Assembly (NCBI GenBank): GCA_019247755.1
Contig: JAFBAM010000316.1
Coordinates: forward strand, 1 to 11,459
DNA length: 11,459 nt
Direction: 5' to 3'
DNA from: Sphingomonas sp.
Lineage (GTDB): Bacteria; Pseudomonadota; Alphaproteobacteria; Sphingomonadales; Sphingomonadaceae
The position numbers and the translations under genes were made by a program. Positions 6,548 through 11,459 of this stretch are shown here, piece by piece. The notes under the pieces are model-generated. The model was given only the letters and a program-made list of their open reading frames with translations, was not told the origin of the DNA and did not search any database. Within the stretch, counting starts at the first letter, position 1. Every line of letters starts with the position of its first letter.

Positions 6548-7020
6548 AAGCTCGCTACCCGGTCGAGCGCGAGGGTCAGCACTAGCTTGCCCGCTCTCGC
6601 CGGCCAGCCGAGGGCCGTCTCCGCGTCGCGCATGCCCTCGCCGGCGCAGACAATTCGCCACAATATGTCGGCTAGCCCCGGCCCGGCCGCTTCAAGGGCG
6701 GCGTCGAACCGCCGCTTCGCGTCGATCTGCGCGCCATTGAGGTCTGGCTGGCCCGCTGACCGCCCCCGACCCCGTGCGACGGGGGCGGCATCCCACGACA
6801 TGGTCACCCGCGGCGCCAGCTGGGCGCGCTCCCAATCGCTGCGGAGCCGCTCTCCGGCGTCGACTTGAGTTCGGCTGAGGTGACCTCGCGCAAAAAGCCA
6901 ACCAAGGGGGGACTCGGCGAGATTGACGGTGACCGACCGGGCGCTCGCTCGTTGACGCTCCGCAGTAACTTTCTCGCCCACCGCTTGCTCCACGAGCAGC
7001 CGTTGTCCCGATTGTGCCAT
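6532..7020 (-). CDS. DUF6456 domain protein
   Basis: The 162-aa product matches my recollection of the DUF6456 family. It has NLAESPLGWLFAR (33-45), GERLRSDWERAQLAPRVTMSWD (split around residues 56-77) and a C-terminal GMRDAETALGWPARAGKLVL helix pair (129-148). The C-terminal part looks like a helix-turn-helix, and related alphaproteobacterial proteins are often annotated as possible DNA-binding proteins, but function is not established. Two ATGs lie at 7023 and 7020. The AGGAGG site is one base from the first, so 7020 is preferred. The IS1595-family element begins 30 bp upstream and has displaced the original upstream region. Confidence 0.75.
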   Translation of the reverse strand: MAQSGQRLLVEQAVGEKVTAERQRASARSVTVNLAESPLGWLFARGHLSRTQVDAGERLRSDWERAQLAPRVTMSWDAAPVARGRGRSAGQPDLNGAQIDAKRRFDAALEAAGPGLADILWRIVCAGEGMRDAETALGWPARAGKLVLTLALDRVASFYRIP

Positions 7021-7042
7021 CATGCCTCCTCTCGATGATTCG

Positions 7043-7050
7043 GAGCACTT
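7043..7050. repeat. 8-bp target-site duplication, left copy
   Basis: GAGCACTT directly abuts the first base of the left inverted repeat. It is identical to 9413-9420 on the other side of the element. Eight bases is the duplication length typical of the IS1595 family. Confidence 0.95.
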
Positions 7051-7074
7051 GGCAATTATATACTTGACTTAGCA
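7051..7074 (+). repeat. Left terminal inverted repeat of the IS1595-family element
   Basis: The 24-bp repeat begins GGCAATTATATACTTGA (17 bases identical to the reverse complement of the right end). It matches the complement of 9389-9412 at 22 of 24 positions, with mismatches at repeat positions 18 and 20. Confidence 0.95.
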
Positions 7075-7093
7075 AGCACACATCGCCTAGAGC
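7064..7093 (+). promoter_or_regulatory. Candidate transposase promoter starting in the left inverted repeat
   Basis: TTGACT (7064-7069) is a near-consensus -35. A weak -10 (CTAGAG at 7087-7092, 17-nt spacing, or TAGAGC with 18) follows, about 22 nt before the transposase ATG. The -35 lies inside the inverted repeat, as in many insertion sequences. The weak -10 keeps confidence low. Confidence 0.4.
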
Positions 7094-7094
7094 G

Positions 7095-7113
7095 GGCTTC
7101 AGAGAGTGAAGCC
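7095..7113 (+). promoter_or_regulatory. Perfect hairpin against the transposase start codon
   Basis: GGCTTCA (7095-7101), loop GAGAG (7102-7106) and TGAAGCC (7107-7113) form a perfect 7-bp inverted repeat. Its last base is immediately before the ATG at 7114. The only Shine-Dalgarno-like purines (GAGAG) are in the loop, so folding would be expected to limit initiation. Confidence 0.6.
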
Positions 7114-8031
7114 ATGAACGTGAACATCACAAATCCGATCTTCCATGACGAAACCAAAGCGGTTGCTCACATCGAAGCATCGCGTTGGCCGGATGGTGAG
7201 CCCGTATGCCCCTTCTGTGAGAGCACGGGCGTCACTCGCATGGGCGGGAAGACACAGGCGGGCATGTTCCTCTGCAATGTCTGCCGCCAGAAGTTCACCG
7301 TCCGCACAGGAACAGTAATGGAGCGTAGTCACGTGCCGCTCCATAAATGGCTCCTAGCTACGCACCTCATGGCGGCGTCAAAGAAGGGCATGAGCGCGAA
7401 GCAGATCGAGCGCATGCTTGGCGTCACCTACAAAACGGCGTGGTTCCTGATGCACCGCATCCGCGAGGCAATGGACGAAGCGAACAGCCCTCAGACGCCC
7501 CTCGGCGGCCCTGGAAAGGTCATTGAGAGCGACGAAGCCTTCGTGGGTGGCATCAAGAAGAAGCGCCTCAGCGGCAAGACTGCGCCGAAGAAGAAGATCG
7601 TCACGCTAGTCGAGCGCGGCGGTCGCGCCCGTTCGTTCCACATCACGCATATCGACCACACGAACATTCGTGCCGCACTTGTGACAAATGCGCATCGCTC
7701 GTCGCATCTGCGCACGGACGACGCCCGCTTCTACAATCGCATCGGCGAAGAGTTCGCGAGCCACAAAGTCACGCTTCACAGCAACCGCGAGTTCAGCCGT
7801 GGCGACGGAAACCACAGCAACACCGCCGAGAACTTCTTTTCCATCCTCAAGCGCGGTGTCGTGGGGACGTATCACCACATGAGCGCAACCCACATGCACC
7901 GCTATCTGGCGGAGTTCGATCTTCGCTATTCGACCAAGGACAGGACGGACGGTGATCGCGCCGCCGCCATTCTCAAGGGAATGGTTGGACGCCGCCTCAC
8001 CTATCGGCGGACTAACGAACTCGCAGCCTAG
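7114..8031 (+). CDS. tnp: IS1595-family (ISXO2-like) transposase
   Basis: This enzyme cuts and joins the element's ends. In the 305-aa product the N-terminal zinc ribbon is CPFC (C32, C35) with CNVC (C54, C57), followed by the family motif KFTVRTGTVME. Then come a helix-turn-helix-like stretch (SAKQIERMLGVTYKTAWFLMHRIR, in two halves around 94-117) and the ISXO2-type catalytic domain. Catalytic residues fit D140 (ESDEAFVGG), D202 or D203 (LRTDDARFY) and E239, with the following Lys at 246 in NTAENFFSILKRG, a DDEK arrangement. The C-terminal signature GTYHHMSATHMHRYLAEFDLR is present. The frame is uninterrupted. The ATG is preceded by a hairpin that may hide the ribosome site. Confidence 0.96.
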   Translation: MNVNITNPIFHDETKAVAHIEASRWPDGEPVCPFCESTGVTRMGGKTQAGMFLCNVCRQKFTVRTGTVMERSHVPLHKWLLATHLMAASKKGMSAKQIERMLGVTYKTAWFLMHRIREAMDEANSPQTPLGGPGKVIESDEAFVGGIKKKRLSGKTAPKKKIVTLVERGGRARSFHITHIDHTNIRAALVTNAHRSSHLRTDDARFYNRIGEEFASHKVTLHSNREFSRGDGNHSNTAENFFSILKRGVVGTYHHMSATHMHRYLAEFDLRYSTKDRTDGDRAAAILKGMVGRRLTYRRTNELAA

Positions 8032-8198
8032 CTACTTCCAGCCTCCCCGTTGGCTTGGGGAGCGTCGTCGTCGCTGGACGCGCTAGCTTCGTAAGCGTCG
8101 GCCATCTTCCGCAGGCAGATCGCAACCGCTCGGCTGGTGGTTATCGCTGCCTGCTGCCGACACATCCAAGCGAGCTTGGCCGCTTCCGTGCGAGTCAT
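8028..8198 (-). CDS. Possible 56-aa cargo protein, convergent with transposase
   Basis: The frame reads MTRTEAAKLAWMCRQQAAIT and continues through an amphipathic, Ala-rich helix (AVAICLRKMADAYEA) to a polar SSDDDAPQANGEAGSS tail. Its stop codon overlaps the transposase stop region by four bases. The putative ribosome site (GGGA touching the ATG) is poorly spaced. It fills the otherwise empty stretch behind the transposase, but there is no recognised family. Coding is uncertain. Confidence 0.3.
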   Translation of the reverse strand: MTRTEAAKLAWMCRQQAAITTSRAVAICLRKMADAYEASASSDDDAPQANGEAGSS

Positions 8199-8285
8199 TC
8201 CCAAGCCTAGTTCGGCTCGCTGGACTCCGCATCAATGTGGGTTAGCTTCACGCCGCCGAATCGCGAGTAACAGCGGGAGGCCAGT

Positions 8286-8516
8286 ATGGCCGAGTACATG
8301 CACCGAGAGTTCCTAAAGCCTCTCAACAATGCGGAGTTTGACAGGCTGCACCATCCGGGAGCAGCAACTCCGCTGTCTGGCATCTACCGTTGCCAAGTGT
8401 GCGGTCATGAAGCCGTATCAACGCGAGGCCACCCACTACCGCCGCAGACGCACCATATGCACCCGAATAAGGCGGCTATTCAGTGGCGTCTGATTGTTGC
8501 GTCAAACAACCCGTAG
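8286..8516 (+). CDS. Small zinc-ribbon-like cargo protein (76 aa)
   Basis: The protein holds a probable metal site, SGIYRCQVCG (C36, C39), followed by a His-rich LPPQTHHMH (H56, H57, H59) and a C-terminal strand IQWRLIVAS. Similar small uncharacterised proteins with a CxxCG...LPPQxHHxH pattern are, from memory, widespread in proteobacteria; their function is unknown to me. GGAGG (8276-8280) is five bases before the ATG. It is the first + strand cargo gene after the transposase, separated by about 254 nt that hold only the doubtful 56-aa ORF. Confidence 0.7.
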   Translation: MAEYMHREFLKPLNNAEFDRLHHPGAATPLSGIYRCQVCGHEAVSTRGHPLPPQTHHMHPNKAAIQWRLIVASNNP

Positions 8517-8567
8517 GAAGCCATTCAACGGGCAACAGACCGCAGTGGCATAGGTTTTCGATAAAGG

Positions 8568-8693
8568 TCATCGTTTGCCCTTCTTACTATCCTTGTGCTG
8601 CTTGTGCGGCGTCTGAAGCATCCGTTTCAGCGCCGCCGCTGCGCGCTTTTCAGCCTCCTCTTCGGAGTAGGTTTCCTCGTCAGGAGCGCCCAT
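8568..8693 (-). CDS. 41-aa charged small protein, head-to-head with the HEPN-like gene
   Basis: The 41-aa frame carries PDEETYSEEEAEKR, then an amphipathic helix RAAAALKRMLQTP and a basic tail HKQHKDSKKGKR: an acidic front, helical middle and Lys-rich end. Short proteins with a similar EEAEKRxxAALKRMLxTPxK pattern recur in alphaproteobacteria (from memory) and some resemble antitoxins. GAGGG is six bases before the start. Its ATG (8693) overlaps the ATG of the divergent gene at 8692 by two bases, so each gene's ribosome site lies inside the other's coding sequence. No characterised homologue can be named. Confidence 0.6.
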   Translation of the reverse strand: MGAPDEETYSEEEAEKRAAAALKRMLQTPHKQHKDSKKGKR

Positions 8694-9345
8694 GTCTGAC
8701 CCTCTAGAGTTCGTCCCAGTTTACCTATCACCTCTCACGGACAAACAACACGCGCAGATCGGGCGGATTGCCGTTCTCTGGGGACAAATCGAATACTTTG
8801 TTGAAATCCTCATGGCGCACGTTTCCCACCTTTCGTGGGACGAGCTGACCGCCGTTGGCGTCACTGAGAAACCCATCGGCGCAAAAGTTCTCTTCCTGAA
8901 GGCCGCGACCGCTAGGATTGCGGAAGTAGAACTCAGGCAGCGAGTCCGGGAGTTCTGCGAAAGTATCGACGACACCAAGGTTGCTAGAAACCACGTTTTT
9001 CACGGGATCTGGGGGTGGCGCGGAGATAAGAAGTCCCACCGCATATTTCCCGCAGCGCGAAAGACCTCAGACCCTTCGCGACCCTTCAAGGCATCTCAGC
9101 TAGCCGTCCTTGAGAAACGCCTGTGCAAGAGCGCTCGGCTGGGTGGAAACCTCGCAATGCACTACTGGGGCGATCCTGATACCGAACTCAAATACTGCCG
9201 TTTCTTCCATCACGGCGACAAGGAAGCGATCCCGCAATGGTTCTCGCGATGGTCAGCGCGTAATCCCGTGCCTTGTGACGCTCTGGATCGAACCTCCAAA
9301 GCAGGTCAGCTGCCGCGTCTAGACGCTCCATTTCCTGAGCGTTGA
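8692..9345 (+). CDS. Cargo protein with R-x4-H (HEPN-like) motif, 217 aa
   Basis: The N-terminal helices (IGRIAVLWGQIEYFVEILMAH, about 23-43) and a second helical region end in VARNHVFHGIWGW. There R99-N100-x3-H104 matches the R-(N/D/H)-x3-H active-site motif of HEPN ribonucleases, and the arrangement of two helices before the motif also fits. HEPN proteins are metal-independent RNases found in toxin-antitoxin, abortive-infection and CRISPR effectors, but non-catalytic relatives exist. The C-terminal half is not recognised. AGGAG (8682-8686) is five bases before the ATG. Divergent from the 41-aa gene; the last 158 nt overlap a reverse-strand ORF. Assignment to HEPN is inference from the motif. 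Confidence 0.72.
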   Translation: MSDPLEFVPVYLSPLTDKQHAQIGRIAVLWGQIEYFVEILMAHVSHLSWDELTAVGVTEKPIGAKVLFLKAATARIAEVELRQRVREFCESIDDTKVARNHVFHGIWGWRGDKKSHRIFPAARKTSDPSRPFKASQLAVLEKRLCKSARLGGNLAMHYWGDPDTELKYCRFFHHGDKEAIPQWFSRWSARNPVPCDALDRTSKAGQLPRLDAPFPER

Positions 9346-9382
9346 ACCTAACCTCTTTGGATTGTTGGACTTTCCCTGTCAT
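9188..9382 (-). CDS. Possible 64-aa ribbon-helix-helix-like protein at the right end of the IS
   Basis: The frame begins MTGKVQQSKEVRFNAQEMER, a basic strand followed by a helix (MERLDAAADLLWRF) and a second helix (HKARDYALTIARTIAG). This resembles the strand-helix-helix order of small ribbon-helix-helix repressors or antitoxins. It starts seven bases inside the right inverted repeat and overlaps the end of the HEPN-like gene by 158 nt on the opposite strand. The ribosome site is weak (GAGTGAG region). It may be a shadow frame; the sequence looks more protein-like than most shadows here. Confidence 0.35.
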   Translation of the reverse strand: MTGKVQQSKEVRFNAQEMERLDAAADLLWRFDPERHKARDYALTIARTIAGSLPCRRDGRNGSI

Positions 9383-9388
9383 GATTCG

Positions 9389-9412
9389 TGCTCACTCAAG
9401 TATATAATTGCC
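9389..9412 (-). repeat. Right terminal inverted repeat of the IS1595-family element
   Basis: Read on the minus strand from 9412 it begins GGCAATTATATACTTGAG and matches the left repeat at 22 of 24 positions. It is followed on the + strand directly by the second GAGCACTT copy. Confidence 0.95.
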
Positions 9413-9420
9413 GAGCACTT
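9413..9420. repeat. 8-bp target-site duplication, right copy
   Basis: GAGCACTT directly follows the right inverted repeat and is identical to 7043-7050. Confidence 0.95.
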
Positions 9421-9451
9421 GCCACACGGGCGAAAGTGTAGGACAGAAGAA

Positions 9452-9464
9452 AACCATATTGGTT
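9452..9464 (+). promoter_or_regulatory. Small palindrome, possible operator of the XRE repressor
   Basis: AACCA-TAT-TGGTT is a perfect 5-bp inverted repeat around a 3-base centre. It ends 15 nt before the repressor ATG at 9480. XRE repressors commonly bind such sites near their own promoter. Only position and symmetry support it. Confidence 0.3.
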
Positions 9465-9479
9465 CGCTTGGGGGCGCCG

Positions 9480-10043
9480 ATGATCACGAGAATTCGCGAA
9501 GTGCGCAGGGCGCGCGGTATGACGCTCGATGACGTGGCGCAGCGCTGCGATCCACCTACTACCCCACAAACTATCGGTCGTCTCGAAACCGGCACGCGAA
9601 CCGTCTCCGTTGGCTGGCTGAACCGGATCGCGCAGGCGCTGGGCGTGCAGGCCCAGGATCTGGTCGAAGGCGGCGAAAGCCCAGAACTCAAAGTCGCCGC
9701 AGTCCTTGGTCCCGGCGGAGCTTTGGCCCCTCGCAAGTCAGCTATCGTTGTCCCACCTCGTGCCGGCAAAGGCCAGGTCGCGGTCGTTGTCGGCGGCAGT
9801 GTCGGCGATTATCGCGCCGGCGACGAGCTATGGTGCGACACCCTTGAGCCGGCTGACTATGCGCACGCCCTCAACAGAGATGTGCTAATCCCCCGTCCCG
9901 CGGGCCGCTTCCTCTTCGGGCGCCTCATCAATCGCGACGAGGAGAAATTACAGATCCTCCCTCTCGAAGCCGGCGGACGACAACAGGTCGTGTCAAGCCC
10001 GCCTTGGCTAGCCGTTGCGTCCAGGCTTGTCCGCTCCCTTTAG
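9480..10043 (+). CDS. XRE-family repressor with degenerate S24/LexA-like C-terminal domain
   Basis: The 187-aa product has an XRE (Cro/CI) helix-turn-helix at residues 2-64: RIREVRRARGMTLDDVAQR, then TIGRLETGTR and WLNRIAQALGV. The C-terminal domain (about 95-187) has the spacing of S24 peptidase-like repressor domains: GGSVGDYRAGDELWCD, RDVLIPRPAGRFLFGRLI. The catalytic Ser-Met pair reads Ser-Val, and the Lys expected before the R-L/I stretch is replaced (FGRLI), so self-cleavage is unlikely. Start: the frame is open further back, but upstream ATGs such as 9408 lie in the IS end. ATG 9480 follows GGGGG (9470-9474) with five bases of spacing. The IS lies 67 bp upstream. Converges on the tRNA-Val gene, 9 nt away. 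Confidence 0.8.
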   Translation: MITRIREVRRARGMTLDDVAQRCDPPTTPQTIGRLETGTRTVSVGWLNRIAQALGVQAQDLVEGGESPELKVAAVLGPGGALAPRKSAIVVPPRAGKGQVAVVVGGSVGDYRAGDELWCDTLEPADYAHALNRDVLIPRPAGRFLFGRLINRDEEKLQILPLEAGGRQQVVSSPPWLAVASRLVRSL

Positions 10044-10052
10044 ATCGCAGAT

Positions 10053-10128
10053 TGGTGGGCGGTGACGGGCTCGAACCGCCGACCCTCTCGGTGTAAACGA
10101 GATGCTCTACCAACTGAGCTAACCGCCC
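10053..10128 (-). tRNA. tRNA-Val (anticodon TAC)
   Basis: On the minus strand the 76 nt begin GGGCGGTTAGCTCAGTTGG and end with encoded CCA. The acceptor stem GGGCGGT/ACCGCCC is perfect. The D-loop has AGCTCAGTTGGTAGAGC, the anticodon stem TCTCG/CGAGA encloses TTTACAC (anticodon TAC), and the T-loop is GGTTCGAGCC. It reads codon GTA and, with modification, other Val codons. No integrase or duplicated 3' end is seen nearby, so it does not look like an attachment site. Confidence 0.97.
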
Positions 10129-10183
10129 GGCCCTGCTCGGCCGCACTGGGCCGTGCCACGTGCGCTGGTCGGCGGCAAGTCCA

Positions 10184-11107
10184 TCAGATCGCGACGATCG
10201 AGCCTACCTCCCCAAAGTAGCGGCGCATCGCGAGGCTCGTTTCGGGCGCCAGTTCGACGAACACGCGCCTGCCATCGTGAGGGTCCGCGCGCCGGACGAA
10301 CAACCCTTGGCTTACCAGTGTCTTCAGCCAGCGGAGAGCCGTCGTCGCCGGCACTGCGGCCGCAATGCAAAGGCTTGACACCGGGACCCGGTGCTGGCGG
10401 ATTTCGGCCTGGAGCAAGTCAAGCAGCATATCCCAGGCAGGGTCGGCAAATAGCTCCTCAGGAAGAAAGCGGGAGCGCAGCCGCCGCGCGCGAATGACAT
10501 TCCCGACCGTGTCGGCCGATAAAGGCGCTATTTCGCCGGACGGCAGATCCTGCAGTTTTTTCGAGGAGGCCATCGGCCCAGCCGACAAGCGCGAGAGTGT
10601 CGCCGCTATCCGGTTCACTTCTTCGCTGAGCTGTCGAAGGCGCTCGGCGCTATTGTCCGCCCCTATGTCCAGCACCCGAAAGGGCGCGTTCGTGCGTGAG
10701 ACCGCGAGCGCGAGTGCAGTCGCCCGTTCGAGGTCATTGGCATCGACGATGACCTCGACATCATCCTCGTCGATGCGGGCACTTACTTTGTCCAACAGCG
10801 GCGCCGTCGACGATACAATGGCGGCGTAAAGCCCGCGTGAAACATCGTGGCTCACTTGGCTGATGAGCGCGTCCATCTCTTCGCCGCAATCTTGATCCAG
10901 CTCCAGCCAAACTGCCGCCGCTTTCGGCTGCACTTTGATACGCTCTCGTGCTTCTTCGATCTTCAGCCTTGCTCCGATCCGAAGATGATTTGCACTGATG
11001 ATCTTCTCCGCCTTGAGCATGGCGGTTTCACTACTTGCCGCGACCAGAACAGGCGCGGAAGAATCGGAATAGCTGACTTGGAGAGGGTTGCTCGAATACG
11101 CGTCCAT
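10184..11107 (-). CDS. Transcription regulator: receiver-like N-domain plus MarR-type winged helix
   Basis: In the 307-aa product, residues about 19-140 alternate hydrophobic strands and helices like a response-regulator receiver or pseudo-receiver (PVLVAASSETAMLKAEKIIS, AAVWLELDQ, LYAAIVSST, VEVIVDAND). I cannot place a clear phospho-acceptor Asp with confidence. A likely coiled coil (SAERLRQLSEEVNRIAATLS, 153-172) links to a winged helix at 223-300, with SSLCIAAAVPATTALRWLKT as the helix-turn-helix and RRADPHDGRRVFVEL as the wing, both MarR-like. The ATG at 11107 has AGGGCGGA upstream; the ATG at 11161 (18 more residues) has no ribosome site. tRNA-Val lies 55 nt downstream on the same strand. 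Ligand and targets unknown. Confidence 0.75.
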   Translation of the reverse strand: MDAYSSNPLQVSYSDSSAPVLVAASSETAMLKAEKIISANHLRIGARLKIEEARERIKVQPKAAAVWLELDQDCGEEMDALISQVSHDVSRGLYAAIVSSTAPLLDKVSARIDEDDVEVIVDANDLERATALALAVSRTNAPFRVLDIGADNSAERLRQLSEEVNRIAATLSRLSAGPMASSKKLQDLPSGEIAPLSADTVGNVIRARRLRSRFLPEELFADPAWDMLLDLLQAEIRQHRVPVSSLCIAAAVPATTALRWLKTLVSQGLFVRRADPHDGRRVFVELAPETSLAMRRYFGEVGSIVAI

Positions 11108-11260
11108 GTTGGTCCGCCCTGAATGTTTCGCCGCACCGAGCACGATGGTGATAACGCGCATTACGGACGAAAGTCAGGCGGTTTTGGCTCCAGTTTGGAC
11201 GTACCTGCGTGGCCTCTTAATCCAGATGTCGTAAGCCGCTCGTTTCTGACGGGGGATCAA
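11108..11260. other. Divergent intergenic region without recognised elements
   Basis: The 153 bp between the MarR-type regulator and the GTG-start gene must hold promoters for both. I see no EcfG pair, clear -35/-10 pair or strong palindrome here. Confidence 0.4.
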
Positions 11261-11459
11261 GTGTGCAGCGCACCGACTGAAATTGCTGCGGCTGAGCGAG
11301 CTCGCTGGCTCGCCGAGTTATCCGATGCGCTTTGTGAAGCGCAGCAGCTGCTGTTCCGCCTTGATTTCGCCGAATCGTCACGTTCGACGGCCGCCGAACT
11401 CTATCAGATGATTGAAGCCGCGCGATTGGAGGTCCGATCGCTGGGCAGGCGTTCGTTCG
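11261..11459 (+). CDS. Unrecognised alpha-helical protein, N-terminal part, cut by window end
   Basis: A frame opens at GTG 11261 behind GGGGGA (11251-11256) and runs through the window end with no stop, giving 66 codons. The product starts MCSAPTEIAAAERARWLAEL and continues as amphipathic helices (LCEAQQLLFRLDF, AAELYQMIEAARLEVRSL) with Arg, Glu and Leu in coiled-coil-like spacing. No family recognised. It is divergent from the receiver/MarR-type regulator, sharing a 153-bp intergenic region, so it could be a target of that regulator. Confidence 0.55.
   Translation, partial: MCSAPTEIAAAERARWLAELSDALCEAQQLLFRLDFAESSRSTAAELYQMIEAARLEVRSLGRRSF

Larger units (their letters stand above)
7051..9412 (+). 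mobile_element. Complete IS1595-family (ISXO2-like) insertion sequence with cargo genes
   Basis: The 2362-bp element is bounded by 24-bp inverted repeats and flanked by a perfect 8-bp duplication, GAGCACTT. It encodes one IS1595-type DDE transposase near the left end and about 1.3 kb of cargo (8032-9388). A basic IS1595-family element is around 1 kb, so more than half of this one is passenger DNA; passenger genes are known in some subgroups of the family. Both ends, the target duplication and the open transposase frame are intact, so insertion was probably recent and the element may be active. Removing it restores a continuous divergent intergenic region between the DUF6456 gene and the XRE repressor gene. 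Confidence 0.95.

Noticed and set aside
8043..8062. CTCCCC/GGGGAG inverted repeat behind the transposase as a terminator
   Set aside because: Only 6 bp with an 8-nt loop and no T-run on either side.
9408..9479. Upstream ATG at 9408 as start of the XRE gene
   Set aside because: It lies in the inverted repeat of the IS, so it was created by insertion; homology to the XRE domain begins at 9480.
10053..10128. tRNA-Val as an integration site of a genomic island
   Set aside because: No integrase gene, no repeated tRNA 3' end; the nearby mobile element has its own target duplication elsewhere.
1..11459. CRISPR array, rRNA or phage genes
   Set aside because: No regularly spaced repeats, rRNA segments or phage structural genes were seen by reading the window.

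Overview
The window looks like chromosomal DNA of a GC-rich alphaproteobacterium, most likely a sphingomonad. Evidence: an rpsF-rpsR-rplI operon whose L9 has a long acidic tail, two matches to the alphaproteobacterial general-stress (EcfG) promoter GGAAC-N16/17-(C/T)GTT, and sphingomonad-like proteins (DUF4142, DUF6456, a MarR-type regulator with a receiver-like N-terminus). The taxonomic call is inference from these families, not from a database search.

Layout. 1-303 (-) is the 5' part of fabD, cut by the window edge. 425-898 (+) encodes an exported DUF4142 protein behind a perfect EcfG promoter, then an APC-type amino-acid/amine permease (962-2290). Its 3' end overlaps, tail to tail, a Rieske non-heme iron oxygenase on the other strand (2208-3389). 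Next come the rpsF-rpsR-rplI operon (3540-4801), with hairpins in its upstream region and a good terminator behind it; an acidic Gly/Ser/Gln-rich disordered protein (4968-5576) behind a second EcfG-like promoter, ended by a strong terminator; a glutathione S-transferase (5631-6281, -); a 58-codon basic small protein (6371-6547, +); and a DUF6456 protein (6532-7020, -).

7051-9412 is a complete 2362-bp insertion sequence of the IS1595 (ISXO2-like) family. It has 24-bp terminal inverted repeats with 22 matches, a perfect 8-bp target duplication (GAGCACTT at 7043-7050 and 9413-9420), a DDE transposase at 7114-8031, and about 1.3 kb of cargo. The cargo includes a 76-aa zinc-ribbon-like protein, a 217-aa protein with an R-x4-H (HEPN-like) motif, a 41-aa charged protein read head-to-head with it (start codons overlap by 2 nt), and two weaker small ORFs. 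The element sits in the divergent promoter region between the DUF6456 gene and an XRE/S24-like repressor gene (9480-10043, +).

After the repressor come a tRNA-Val(TAC) (10053-10128, -), a receiver-like plus MarR-type winged-helix regulator (10184-11107, -) and the start of an unrecognised gene (11261 onward, +). The most interesting part is the cargo of the IS, which resembles a toxin/defence-type module carried by a simple transposon. The head-to-head small gene there and the reverse-strand ORF at the right end are easy for automatic annotation to miss.
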